From Roseibium alexandrii DFL-11 (GTDB lineage: Bacteria > Pseudomonadota > Alphaproteobacteria > Rhizobiales > Stappiaceae): a stretch of 64,000 nucleotides of DNA. Below the pieces are notes generated by a model that was not told the DNA's origin, searched no databases, and saw only the letters and a program-made list of their open reading frames with translations. The position numbers and the translations under genes were made by a program. Shown in pieces: positions 43,184 to 51,588 of the stretch (positions are counted from its first letter, which is position 1; every line of letters starts with the position of its first letter). Location: NCBI RefSeq assembly GCF_000158095.2, contig NZ_CM011002.1:4625703-4689702 (forward strand), written 5' to 3'.

Positions 43184-43350
43184 AGTCTGCTCGGTTGATA
43201 CCTGGATTGCTGAAAAGAACGGCTGCGATCTGCTGTCCTGGACGACAAGAAACGGAGATTCGGGACCCGGTCCCGGCGCGCGCTGCACTTGGCCGGGAAA
43301 ACGCTGCTGATGCCCATCGCAATCAGAAAGAACTCGAAAAATGTTGCTGA
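43180..43350 (+). CDS. Small unassigned frame between hoxH and hoxW
   Basis: A 56-codon frame whose ATG overlaps the hoxH stop as ATGA and whose end overlaps the hoxW start by 10 bp, exactly filling the 157-bp gap. The peptide starts MKSARLIPGLLKRTAAICCP and ends KELEKCC; it is basic with four cysteines and matches nothing I know (it is far too short for HoxI). Coupling to both neighbours is the only support; it could also be spacer DNA open by chance. Confidence 0.33.
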   Translation: MKSARLIPGLLKRTAAICCPGRQETEIRDPVPARAALGRENAADAHRNQKELEKCC

Positions 43351-43781
43351 TTGGGTACGGCAATCCGGGGCGGGGAGACGATGGGCTTGGGCCTGCGTTT
43401 TCTGAAAGCATGGCAGCTCGCGACTTGACGTCCTGGACGATCGATACCGATTACCAGCTCGTCGCAGAGCATGCCTTTGATGTGTCGGGGCATGAGCTTG
43501 TCGTGTTTGCAGACGCAGAGATTGGGAGCGCGGAGCCTTTTTCGTTCCGCGAGATCAAACCCGGTGCGCCGGAAGTTCTGGGCAGCCACAGCCTCGTTCC
43601 TGAAACCGTTCTGTCCTTGTGCGAAACCCTTTATGGCGTGGCACCGACCGCCTTCGTGCTTGGGATATCCGGTGTGGAATACGGTGAGGTGAAGGAAGGC
43701 CTTTCAGATCAGGCTGCCGCCAACCTCACGAAAGCACAGGCATTTTTCCTCGATTGGGCCGGAAGGCTGTCTACGGCTTAG
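43341..43781 (+). CDS. hoxW: Hydrogenase maturation endopeptidase, HoxW-like
   Basis: A 146-residue protease of the HybD/HycI family that trims the C-terminus of HoxH after nickel insertion. The N-terminal LLIGYGNPGRGDDGLGPAF carries the first metal Glu/Asp position, DYQLVAEHAFDVSGHELVVFADAE the second, and LGSHSLVPETVLSL the conserved His. It is the last gene of the hox operon. Other maturation factors (hypABCDEF) are not in the window and must lie elsewhere. It ends only 3 bp from the convergent rpiR-like gene. Confidence 0.9.
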   Translation: MLLIGYGNPGRGDDGLGPAFSESMAARDLTSWTIDTDYQLVAEHAFDVSGHELVVFADAEIGSAEPFSFREIKPGAPEVLGSHSLVPETVLSLCETLYGVAPTAFVLGISGVEYGEVKEGLSDQAAANLTKAQAFFLDWAGRLSTA

Positions 43782-43784
43782 ACT

Positions 43785-44654
43785 TTAAATATCCGGTGAA
43801 TTGGTCCGGCTTTCGGTTGCAGGGTCATGGGAATTTCGAAGTGCCTCCAGGGCGCGCATCCGCTCTTCTGCTTTGTCCTGGTTTTCCCGTGTCACCCCGG
43901 CAATCAGCACTTCAGCTATGGCCATCAGCGCCAGGGATGAATCCCAGGGCGAGGGGACTGCAACACGGGCTGGCAGGACGTAGGAAGCTATACGGCCAAT
44001 AGGTGACATCCAGCTGTCGGTGACCAACGCAACGGTCGCCCCTTGTTTGGCCGCAGCTTCAGCAAATTGAATGATCTCTGCCTGGTACCGGCGGATGTCG
44101 AAGACCAGCACAACATCTTTGGGGCCAATCCCAAGCAATTGGTCGAGCCAGTTCCCGTGCTGTCCAGCAACATGAACAACGTTTGGCCGGACGATACGCA
44201 AGTGCGCTGCCATGTACCTTGCAAGGCCATCGGTGAACCGCCCGCCGATCAGGTGAACCGTCTTGCGGTCGTCTGCCAATAGTTTGACAAGACCGTCCAG
44301 CTCGCCTTTTGGCAGGTGGTCGAATGTCTCACGGATGTTCTCGATCAGTTGCCCGACATGCGGGTCGCCGGTTGTATCCTTTGCAAGACTGGTGCTTCGT
44401 GCGAGCGGGGAGTTCAGCTGATTGGCGAGCTCGCTGCGCAGTTTTTTCTGAAACTCCGCGAAGCCTGGAAAACCCAGCCGGGCCACAAACCTGAGAATGG
44501 TTGGAGCACTTACACCGGCTGCTTTTGCAAACTCTGCAACAGTTCCCAATCCCTGCACCGGATAATTGGCCATCAGGGCATGCGCCGCTTTCTTTTCGGT
44601 CGCTGTAAACTCGTCGAGCCGATCACGTATGTCGTCCAAAAGCGGGCGTTCCAT
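43785..44654 (-). CDS. RpiR/MurR-family transcriptional regulator with SIS domain
   Basis: A 289-residue regulator. The HTH_6 domain covers about 1-80 (LTATEKKAAHALMANYP-like region TATEKKAAHALMANYPVQGL, FAKAAGVSAPTILRFVARLGF) and a SIS sugar-phosphate-type domain about 120-260 (VHLIGGRFTDGLARYMAAHL, DVVLVFDIRRYQAEI). ATG at 44654 is chosen over TTG at 44669. It is divergent from the amidohydrolase-TRAP operon, with TTACAG half-sites in the gap, so it most likely controls that operon. The inducer is not evident; SIS domains can also bind non-sugar ligands. Confidence 0.9.
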   Translation of the reverse strand: MERPLLDDIRDRLDEFTATEKKAAHALMANYPVQGLGTVAEFAKAAGVSAPTILRFVARLGFPGFAEFQKKLRSELANQLNSPLARSTSLAKDTTGDPHVGQLIENIRETFDHLPKGELDGLVKLLADDRKTVHLIGGRFTDGLARYMAAHLRIVRPNVVHVAGQHGNWLDQLLGIGPKDVVLVFDIRRYQAEIIQFAEAAAKQGATVALVTDSWMSPIGRIASYVLPARVAVPSPWDSSLALMAIAEVLIAGVTRENQDKAEERMRALEALRNSHDPATESRTNSPDI

Positions 44655-44694
44655 GGGCTGCTGCCTCAATTTTTGGCGGAGGTATCAAAACTGT

Positions 44695-44769
44695 TTGACA
44701 GAACCGCATTTCGTGTATCAAATATTACAGAGTTTGAGTTGGTCGGCAATACTGTAACAAACATTACAG
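44695..44769. promoter_or_regulatory. Promoter and RpiR-type operator half-sites before amidohydrolase-TRAP operon
   Basis: TTGACA (44695-44700) is a good -35, with TCAAAT (44718-44723) at 17-bp spacing. Three matching hexamers follow: TTACAG (44725-44730), CTGTAA (44752-44757) and TTACAG (44764-44769); the last two form an inverted repeat with a 6-bp spacer. They lie at and after the expected transcription start, suited to repression by the divergent RpiR-type protein. Binding is inferred. Confidence 0.5.
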
Positions 44770-44799
44770 AAACAAGCGGGCGCTTTTCCGGGGGGATGA

Positions 44800-45594
44800 A
44801 TGGGATCAAACCACCAAAACGGCGGAATGTCCCGTGCTGTAGAGGTTGTAAACGCAGAAGGTGCCGGTGAGCTGGTCCTTTTGTGTGATCACGCCTCGAA
44901 TCATTTTCCTCCCCCCTATGATCAGTGTCTTGGAGTGTCGGATGAAGAGAAATCCGCGCACATTTCATGGGACCCGGGTGCACTTGGCGTCGCGATGGCA
45001 CTGTCAGAGGCGCTTGATGCCCCGTTAATCTATACGACGGTTTCCCGTTTGGTCATTGACTGCAATCGCGAAGAGACCCGCGAAGATCTGACGCCGTGCT
45101 TGAGTGAGCTGACAGAGATCTCCGGAAACAGGAATTTATCCGACGAAGAGCGGACATTCCGGATCAATCTGGTTCATCGCCCCTTTCACGATGCGATCGA
45201 CAAAGTGCTTGCGCTTCGGGCGGACAAGGGGCTGCCATCTGCAGTGGTGTCCATCCACACCTATACACCGGTCTACAAAGGCAAAGCTCGGCCCTGGGAA
45301 ATCGGTTTGATTTCCGAAAACGACCGCCGCCTGGCCGATCCTGTGCTCACGGGGTTGAATGCACGTGGCGATCTGACCGTTGGCGACAATGAGCCTTATG
45401 CCCCCTCCGATGGGGTTTACTACACCGTCAGGCGGCATGGTGAAGACAAGTTGCTGCCGTGCCTGATGATCGAGATCCGGAACGACGAAGTGCGCACTCC
45501 AAATGAGGAGCTCCACTGGGCTGACATCTTGGGACCTCTTTTGAAATCCGCCGCCAAAACGGTGTTGCGGAAGGAGGTTGCGGATCATGCCTAG
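44800..45594 (+). CDS. N-formylglutamate amidohydrolase-family protein
   Basis: A 264-residue zinc hydrolase of the HutG/FGase family. Conserved blocks: LLCDHASNHFPPPYDQCLG (metal site Asp-His), SAHISWDPGALGVAMALSE, RLVIDCNRE, SIHTYTPVYKGKARPWEIG and LMIEIRNDEV. The family cuts amide bonds to glutamate. In this operon, with a gamma-glutamyl ligase and two dehydrogenases, cleavage of a gamma-glutamyl-amino acid is more likely than histidine degradation. GGGGGGA precedes the ATG at 44800; ATG at 44827 is an alternative. Its end overlaps the TRAP gene start by 8 bp. Confidence 0.88.
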   Translation: MGSNHQNGGMSRAVEVVNAEGAGELVLLCDHASNHFPPPYDQCLGVSDEEKSAHISWDPGALGVAMALSEALDAPLIYTTVSRLVIDCNREETREDLTPCLSELTEISGNRNLSDEERTFRINLVHRPFHDAIDKVLALRADKGLPSAVVSIHTYTPVYKGKARPWEIGLISENDRRLADPVLTGLNARGDLTVGDNEPYAPSDGVYYTVRRHGEDKLLPCLMIEIRNDEVRTPNEELHWADILGPLLKSAAKTVLRKEVADHA

Positions 45595-46183
45595 GATCGC
45601 CCATTGGTATGTTCACGCGGTTGACGGTTTCAATCGCGGTCTTGGCAAAGTCATCATGTGGGGTGTCTTTGTCATGGCGGGGATCCTGTTGTGGTCCTCG
45701 ATCTCCAAGACCTTTTTCAATCCTTCACTGTGGACCCTGGAAGTGGCGCAGTTTGCAATGGTTGCCTACTACGTCCTCGGCGGACCCTACTCGGTACAGC
45801 TCGGGTCAAATGTCCGCATGGACTTGTTTTATGCGGAATGGAGCATCAAGAAAAAGGCATGGTTCGATGCCTTCACTGTCCTGCTCCTGATGTTTTATCT
45901 TGGCGTTCTCCTTTATGGGGCGCTTGGGTCTATGGCCTATTCCCTCGGTTATTTCGGTCGGGAGTTTCCGGAGTTCTACTGGGAGCTGATCATGGCCTTC
46001 TTTACAGGCGGGCCTGTCGCCGCCGGAGAGGTCATGGGCTATATCGAGCGAAGCCCGACGGCGTGGCGGCCGGTTCTCTGGCCAATCAAGGTGACCATGT
46101 GTATCGGCTTTTTCCTGATGCTTCTGCAGACCATTTCTGAGCTGATCAAGGATATTGCGACCATCCGGGGAGAGACCATCTGA
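45587..46183 (+). CDS. TRAP transporter small permease, DctQ-like
   Basis: A 198-residue membrane protein with four hydrophobic helices (about 20-40, 55-75, 90-112, 158-180). The WTLEVAQFAMVAYYVLGGPY and SNVRMDLFYAEWSIKKKAWFD segments are typical of DctQ. Its length is above the usual 160-180 because of a loop before the last helix. AAGGAGG (45571-45577) supports ATG at 45587. Its stop overlaps the start of the large permease gene. Confidence 0.9.
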   Translation: MPRIAHWYVHAVDGFNRGLGKVIMWGVFVMAGILLWSSISKTFFNPSLWTLEVAQFAMVAYYVLGGPYSVQLGSNVRMDLFYAEWSIKKKAWFDAFTVLLLMFYLGVLLYGALGSMAYSLGYFGREFPEFYWELIMAFFTGGPVAAGEVMGYIERSPTAWRPVLWPIKVTMCIGFFLMLLQTISELIKDIATIRGETI

Positions 46184-47523
46184 TGTCTTACGAGATGATC
46201 GCCCTTTTGATGTTCTCGTCGATGATGCTCATGCTGCTGACCGGGCAGCGGGTATTTGGAGCCATCGGCGGTATTGCAGCCATTGCAGCCATCAGCCTGT
46301 GGGGTGTCGGCGGACAGGATATTCCGTTTTCCGCGGCGATGAAGCTTATGAAATGGTATCCGCTGCTCACGCTGCCGATGTTCATTTTCATGGGCTACAT
46401 CCTGTCGGAAACAAAGATCGCCGACGATCTTTACAAAATGTTCCATGTCTGGATGGGCCCACTCAACGGCGGGCTGGCCATCGGTACGATCCTGCTCATG
46501 GTTTTGATTTCAGCCATGAACGGTTTGTCGGTTGCCGGAATGGCGATCGGCGCGACAATCGCGCTGCCGGAGCTTTTGAAGCGCGGGTATGACAAACGCA
46601 TGGTCACGGGTGTGATCCAGGCAGGGGCATCGTTGGGCATTCTGGTGCCGCCCTCCGTTGTCCTCGTGCTTTATGCGATGATCGCACGGGCACCTGTCGG
46701 ACAGCTCTGGCTTGCCGGTATCATCCCGGGCCTGATGATGGCGGCCATGTTCATCGTCTACATCGCAGTCCGCTGTAAGCTTCAACCAAATCTTGGCCCC
46801 GCCCTTACGATAGAAGAGCGGGAAGCCTCCAAGGAAGAAAAGTACCGGCTGTTACTTGCCGGGCTGCTTCCGCTGATTATTTTCGCGGTAATGATGGTGC
46901 CGTTCGTCAACGGCTGGACCAGCCTTGTCGAAAGCTCTGCGATCGGGGCTCTGGCGGCTTTGGTTGCAGCGATCATCAAACGCCGCATGACCATGGACAT
47001 CCTGATCCTCTGCCTGCGAAACACGCTCGGCATCTCTTGCATGTTCATGTGGATCATTCTGGCGGCTCTCGGCTTTGGTGCCGTTTTTGACGGGCTCGGC
47101 GCAGTGAAAGCGATCGAGAACCTCTTCACGGAACAGCTTGGCCTGTCTCCCTGGATGATCCTGATCCTGATGCAGCTGTCGTTCCTGGTCATGGGGACAT
47201 TTCTGGACGACACGGCAATGCTGGTGATCGTGGCGCCGCTTTATGTGCCTCTGGTGGCAACGCTGGATCTGGGCATGCCGGTTGGGCAAGTGCTGATCTG
47301 GTACGGAGTGCTTTACACGATCACGACGCAGATTGCCTACATGACGCCACCGTTTGGCTACAACCTCTTCCTGATGCGGGCAATGGCGCCCAAGGACATC
47401 ACCATGCGGGACATTTACGGGTCGATTACGCCGTTTGTCCTGGTGATGGCTCTTGCGCTGGCTCTTGTCATGGCTTTCCCGCAAATCGCTCTTTGGCTGC
47501 CTGAACTGGTTTACAGCCGATGA
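46183..47523 (+). CDS. TRAP transporter large permease, DctM-like
   Basis: A 446-residue membrane protein with about 12 helices; it forms the sodium-coupled path for the solute. Signature segments: YPLLTLPMFIFMGYILSET, MNGLSVAGMAIGATIALPEL, AGASLGILVPPSVVLVLYAM and TQIAYMTPPFGYNLFLMRAM. ATG at 46183 overlaps the small-permease stop. With DctQ and the following DctP it makes one complete TRAP system. Confidence 0.94.
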   Translation: MSYEMIALLMFSSMMLMLLTGQRVFGAIGGIAAIAAISLWGVGGQDIPFSAAMKLMKWYPLLTLPMFIFMGYILSETKIADDLYKMFHVWMGPLNGGLAIGTILLMVLISAMNGLSVAGMAIGATIALPELLKRGYDKRMVTGVIQAGASLGILVPPSVVLVLYAMIARAPVGQLWLAGIIPGLMMAAMFIVYIAVRCKLQPNLGPALTIEEREASKEEKYRLLLAGLLPLIIFAVMMVPFVNGWTSLVESSAIGALAALVAAIIKRRMTMDILILCLRNTLGISCMFMWIILAALGFGAVFDGLGAVKAIENLFTEQLGLSPWMILILMQLSFLVMGTFLDDTAMLVIVAPLYVPLVATLDLGMPVGQVLIWYGVLYTITTQIAYMTPPFGYNLFLMRAMAPKDITMRDIYGSITPFVLVMALALALVMAFPQIALWLPELVYSR

Positions 47524-47642
47524 CGCGCGGAGCGGGACAAAAACAATATATCCGGAGGAAACGGATTTGAATGTGCGGTTAAATGAGATCCGGCAAACGG
47601 ACGGACCGCTTGACCTTGGAACCGAAAATTAGGGGAACAGTA

Positions 47643-48692
47643 ATGACGAACAGACGTGATTTTCTCAAAAAAGCCGGGACCGGTACTGTTGCAGCCGCGG
47701 GTGCCGTAACACTTGCCGCACCGGCCGTTCACGGCCAGACGCCAATCAAGTGGCGCCTTCAAACCTATGCAGGCCCGGCACTGGCCGAGCATGTGATCAA
47801 GCCGCACATCGACGCCTTCAACAAGGCAGCAAACGGTGAAATGGAGATCGAGCTCTACACCGCTGATCAGCTGGTCCCGACGGGTGAGCTCTTCCGTGCC
47901 ATGCAACAGGGAACAATCGATGCGGTGCAGTCTGACGATGACTCGATGGCATCTCCGACCGAAGTCACTGTCTTCGGCGGTTACTTCCCGTTTGCGTCCC
48001 GGTATTCCCTGGATGTGCCTGTGCTGTTCAACCAGTACGGCCTGAAGGAGATCTGGGAAGAGGAATACGCCAAGGTTGGCGTGAAGCACATCTCTGCTGG
48101 TGCTTGGGATCCATGCCACTTCGCCACCAAAGACCCGATCCGCTCGCTGGAAGACCTGAAAGGCAAGCGTGTCTTCACATTCCCAACTGCCGGCCGCTTC
48201 ATGGCGCAGTTCGGCGTTGTTCCGGTAACCCTGCCTTGGGAAGACATTGAGGTTGCGGTTCAGACCGGTGAGCTCGACGGTATTGCCTGGTCCGGCATCA
48301 CCGAGGACTACACGGTCGGTTGGGCTGACGTAACCAACTACTTCCTGACCAACAACATCTCTGGCGCTTGGGCAGGGTCCTTCTTTGCCAACCAGGAGCG
48401 TTGGAACGAGCTTCCGGATCACCTGAAAACGATGCTCCAGCTCGCAATGGATGCATCGCACTACTACCGTCAGTGGTGGTATTGGGGCGGCGAAGCGAAC
48501 CTGCGCGTCAACGGCACCAAGATGGAACTGACATCCATTCCGGATGAAGAGTGGGCAAAGGTTGAAGCTGCTGCCATGGTCTTCTGGGATGAGATCGCCG
48601 CAGAGTCTCCGACAAAGGCGAAAGTTGTCGAGATCTTCAAGAAGTACAATCAGGACATGCAGAAAGCTGGACGTCCTTACCGCTACACCTAA
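47643..48692 (+). CDS. TRAP transporter solute-binding protein, DctP/TakP-like, Tat-exported
   Basis: A 349-residue periplasmic receptor. The N-terminal NRRDFLKKAGTGTVAAAGAV is a twin-arginine signal ending near VHGQT. The mature chain shows IKWRLQTYAGPALAEHVIKP, GELFRAMQQGTIDAVQSDDD and GVVPVTLPWEDIEVAVQTGELDG, matching the TakP-type subgroup that binds organic anions such as keto acids and related compounds. ATG at 47643 is chosen because the Tat motif begins right there. The longer upstream frame would add an unneeded basic stretch. A stem-loop follows. Confidence 0.92.
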   Translation: MTNRRDFLKKAGTGTVAAAGAVTLAAPAVHGQTPIKWRLQTYAGPALAEHVIKPHIDAFNKAANGEMEIELYTADQLVPTGELFRAMQQGTIDAVQSDDDSMASPTEVTVFGGYFPFASRYSLDVPVLFNQYGLKEIWEEEYAKVGVKHISAGAWDPCHFATKDPIRSLEDLKGKRVFTFPTAGRFMAQFGVVPVTLPWEDIEVAVQTGELDGIAWSGITEDYTVGWADVTNYFLTNNISGAWAGSFFANQERWNELPDHLKTMLQLAMDASHYYRQWWYWGGEANLRVNGTKMELTSIPDEEWAKVEAAAMVFWDEIAAESPTKAKVVEIFKKYNQDMQKAGRPYRYT

Positions 48693-48706
48693 TGCAAGCC
48701 CTGGAG

Positions 48707-48735
48707 CCGGCCATCTCACCCTTCGGGGTGGCCGG
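48707..48735 (+). other. Intercistronic UUCG stem-loop after DctP gene
   Basis: CCGGCC (48707-48712) and ACCC (48718-48721) pair with GGGT (48726-48729) and GGCCGG (48730-48735) around a TTCG tetraloop, with a small left-side bulge. No T-run follows. It probably protects the dctP message or dampens read-through to the enzyme genes. Confidence 0.55.
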
Positions 48736-48831
48736 TTCTTGCAACTACCGGTCCGGAAAATTAGAACCCTCCGGACCGGGAATTTTTTCGAATAAGAGCG
48801 CTCGTAAACCGCCAAATAGGGACCAGACAAC

Positions 48832-50199
48832 ATGCCAGGAAATCTGACCTTTGATGCCCTGAAATCACTCGTTACATCGGGCGAGATCGACACAGTACTT
48901 GTTTGCATCGTCGATATGCAGGGACGGTTGATGGGCAAACGCTTTCTGGCCCAGCATTTCGTGGACAGCGCTTACGAAGAAACCCATTGCTGCAATTACC
49001 TGCTGGCAACGGACCTTGAGATGTACACCGTGGAGGGCTATGCCGCGACCAGTTGGTCGGGCGGCTATGGCGACTACGTCATGAAACCGGATCTATCCAC
49101 GATCCGCCGTATTCCGTGGCTCGAAGGCACGGCCATGGTGGTCTGTGATGTCCTCGATCACCACACTCACAAGGAAGTTCCGCACTCGCCGCGCGCGATG
49201 CTCAAGACCCAGGTTGCGCGCATGAACGCCCTGGGCCTGACACCGATCATGGCAACCGAACTTGAGTTCTTCCTTTTCGAGAAGAGCTTCGATGAGCTGC
49301 GCAAGAGCGGTTACCGGGATATGGAGCCGATCTCCGGCTACAACGAAGACTACCACATCCTTCAAACAACGAAGGAAGAGGACGTGATGCGGCCGATCCG
49401 CAACGGTCTCTATGCTGCTGGAATTCCGGTCGAGAATACCAAGGGTGAGGCCGAAGCCGGTCAGGAAGAGCTGAACATCAAATACGCACCGGCTCTTGAT
49501 ACTGCCGAGTATCATACGATCTCCAAGCACGCGGTGAAGGAAATTGCCTGGGCGAAGGGGCGCTCAGCGACGTTCCTGCCGAAATGGGCGAGCGACAAGG
49601 TTGGCTCCTCGTCTCACGTGCATCAGTCGCTGTTCGACAAGGACGGCAATAACGTCTTTTGCGATCCTGACGGTGAATACGGAATGTCGGCGTTGATGCA
49701 GCATTATCTGGCTGGCCTCATCAAATATGCGCCCGACTACACCTACTTCCTGGCGCCTTACATCAACAGCTACAAACGCTTTCAAAAAGGCACTTTCGCG
49801 CCGACCAAAATGGTCTGGTCTGTCGACAACCGCACCGCCGGGTTCCGGCTGTGCGGCGAGGGGACCAAAGCGCTGCGCATCGAGTGCCGCATTGGCGGTT
49901 CGGATCTGAACCCCTATCTGGCGCTTGCGGTCCAGATCGCAGCGGGTCTCAAGGGAATTGAAGACGAACTGCCACTCGACAAGCCGACATCAGGCGACGT
50001 CTATGAAGCAAAGAAAGCGAAGGAAATCCCGCACACCTTGCGGGATGCGCGCGAAACACTGCGCAGATCAAAATTCCTGCGGGAAGCTTTCTCCGACGCG
50101 GTCATTGACCATTATGCCCGCGCAGCGGAATGGGAAATCGAAGAGTTCGACCGGGCTGTCACCGATTATGAAATCGCCCGGGGTTTTGAAAGAGCCTAA
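48832..50199 (+). CDS. Glutamine synthetase-family gamma-glutamyl ligase (PuuA/GlnT-like)
   Basis: A 455-residue member of the glutamine synthetase superfamily. The catalytic half shows ATELEFFLFE, EAEAGQEELNIKYAP, KVGSSSHVHQSLFDKDGNN, INSYKRFQKGTFAPTKMVWS, NRTAGFRLCGEG and ECRIGGSDLNPYLA. Divergent relatives join glutamate to amines (putrescine, ethanolamine, isopropylamine) instead of ammonia. In this operon, followed by aldehyde and alcohol dehydrogenases and with an amidohydrolase, an amino alcohol is the most sensible acceptor. Genuine nitrogen-assimilating GlnA is unlikely from context. Confidence 0.9.
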   Translation: MPGNLTFDALKSLVTSGEIDTVLVCIVDMQGRLMGKRFLAQHFVDSAYEETHCCNYLLATDLEMYTVEGYAATSWSGGYGDYVMKPDLSTIRRIPWLEGTAMVVCDVLDHHTHKEVPHSPRAMLKTQVARMNALGLTPIMATELEFFLFEKSFDELRKSGYRDMEPISGYNEDYHILQTTKEEDVMRPIRNGLYAAGIPVENTKGEAEAGQEELNIKYAPALDTAEYHTISKHAVKEIAWAKGRSATFLPKWASDKVGSSSHVHQSLFDKDGNNVFCDPDGEYGMSALMQHYLAGLIKYAPDYTYFLAPYINSYKRFQKGTFAPTKMVWSVDNRTAGFRLCGEGTKALRIECRIGGSDLNPYLALAVQIAAGLKGIEDELPLDKPTSGDVYEAKKAKEIPHTLRDARETLRRSKFLREAFSDAVIDHYARAAEWEIEEFDRAVTDYEIARGFERA

Positions 50200-50201
50200 A
50201 C

Positions 50202-51587
50202 ATGACAAGCAAAGTAATCTGTATTTCTCCGATCGACGGTTCGGTCTATGCGGAGCGCCCTGTCTTGTCCGCAGATGAAGCCCGAGAGGCTGTCGCGCGG
50301 GCAAAAACCGCTCAGCTCGCCTGGCAAGAGCGCTCATTGGAAGACCGGATCTCTCTTGTTCTCGCCGGAGTTGCCAAGATCGGTGAGATGAACGATGAGA
50401 TCGTTCCCGAACTCGCCCATCAGATGGGCCGGCCGGTCCGGTATGGTGGTGAGTTTGGCGGCTTTACAGAGCGTGCCTCTTACATGGCGGAGATTGCTGC
50501 CGAGGCACTGGCGCCGATCGAAGTTGCCGATGATGCGGCATTCAAGCGGATGATCAAGCGCGTGCCCCATGGCGTGGTGCTTGTCGTAGCTCCTTGGAAT
50601 TACCCCTACATGACCGCGATTAATACGGTCGCACCCGCGTTGATCGCAGGGAACTCTGTTGTTCTGAAACATGCCTCTCAAACGCTGTTGGTTGGCGAGC
50701 GCATGGCGAAGGCTTTCCACGAAGCAGGCGTTCCGGAAGACGTATTCCAGAATGTATTTCTGGATCACGCGACAACCTCTGCGCTGATTGCTGAAAAGTC
50801 CTTTGGTTTCGTGAATTTCACGGGCTCAGTAGGGGGCGGTCAGGCGATGGAAAAGGCCGCAGCCGGAACGTTCACCGGCGTTGGTCTTGAGCTCGGCGGC
50901 AAAGACCCCGGCTATGTCATGGAAGATGCGGATCTTGATGCGGCAGTCGATACACTGATCGATGGGGCGATGTTCAATGCCGGTCAATGCTGCTGCGGTA
51001 TTGAGCGGATCTATGTGGTGGAGAGCCTCTATGACGCCTTTGTCGAAAAGGCGGTAAAGATTGTCGAAGGCTACAAGCTCGGCAATCCGCTTGACCCCGA
51101 AACGACCCTCGGTCCGATGGCCCATGCCCGTTTCGCGGCAGAAGTCCGTGCCCAGACGCAAGAAGCCATTGCAGATGGGGCCAAAGCCCTGATCGATCCT
51201 GCAAAGTTCCCTGAAGATGATGGCGGCGCTTACCTGATGCCGCAAATCCTCGTCGATGTGGATCATTCCATGCGCGTTATGCGCGATGAGAGCTTCGGCC
51301 CCGTTGTCGGCATCATGAAGGTCAAAGACGATGCGGAAGCTATCCAGCTGATGAACGACAGCAATTTCGGTCTGACAGCATCGCTCTGGACCCGGGATGT
51401 TGCCCGTGCGGAAGCCATCGGTGATCAGATTGAGACGGGAACCGTCTTCCTCAATCGTGCAGATTACCTCGACCCGGCGCTGTGCTGGACAGGTTGCAAG
51501 GACACCGGCCGCGGCGGCGGTCTATCCATTATCGGCTATCACAACCTGACACGTCCGAAATCCTATCACCTCAAGAAAGCTCAATAA
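50202..51587 (+). CDS. NAD(P)-dependent aldehyde dehydrogenase
   Basis: A 461-residue ALDH. APWNYPYMTAINTVAPALIAG (Asn of the oxyanion hole), VNFTGSVGGGQAMEKAA, the Glu in GLELGGKDPGYV and the catalytic Cys in FNAGQCCCGIERIYV, which has three cysteines in a row, are all present. It begins 2 bp after the ligase gene. Probable job: oxidise a gamma-glutamyl aldehyde made by the alcohol dehydrogenase to the acid. Substrate is inferred from context. Confidence 0.92.
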   Translation: MTSKVICISPIDGSVYAERPVLSADEAREAVARAKTAQLAWQERSLEDRISLVLAGVAKIGEMNDEIVPELAHQMGRPVRYGGEFGGFTERASYMAEIAAEALAPIEVADDAAFKRMIKRVPHGVVLVVAPWNYPYMTAINTVAPALIAGNSVVLKHASQTLLVGERMAKAFHEAGVPEDVFQNVFLDHATTSALIAEKSFGFVNFTGSVGGGQAMEKAAAGTFTGVGLELGGKDPGYVMEDADLDAAVDTLIDGAMFNAGQCCCGIERIYVVESLYDAFVEKAVKIVEGYKLGNPLDPETTLGPMAHARFAAEVRAQTQEAIADGAKALIDPAKFPEDDGGAYLMPQILVDVDHSMRVMRDESFGPVVGIMKVKDDAEAIQLMNDSNFGLTASLWTRDVARAEAIGDQIETGTVFLNRADYLDPALCWTGCKDTGRGGGLSIIGYHNLTRPKSYHLKKAQ

Positions 51588-51588
51588 G

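Noticed and set aside
47511..48938. Long open frame (475 codons) on the minus strand
   Set aside because: Antisense to the TRAP binding-protein gene and its flanks; low-complexity-free but matches nothing and ignores the operon order.
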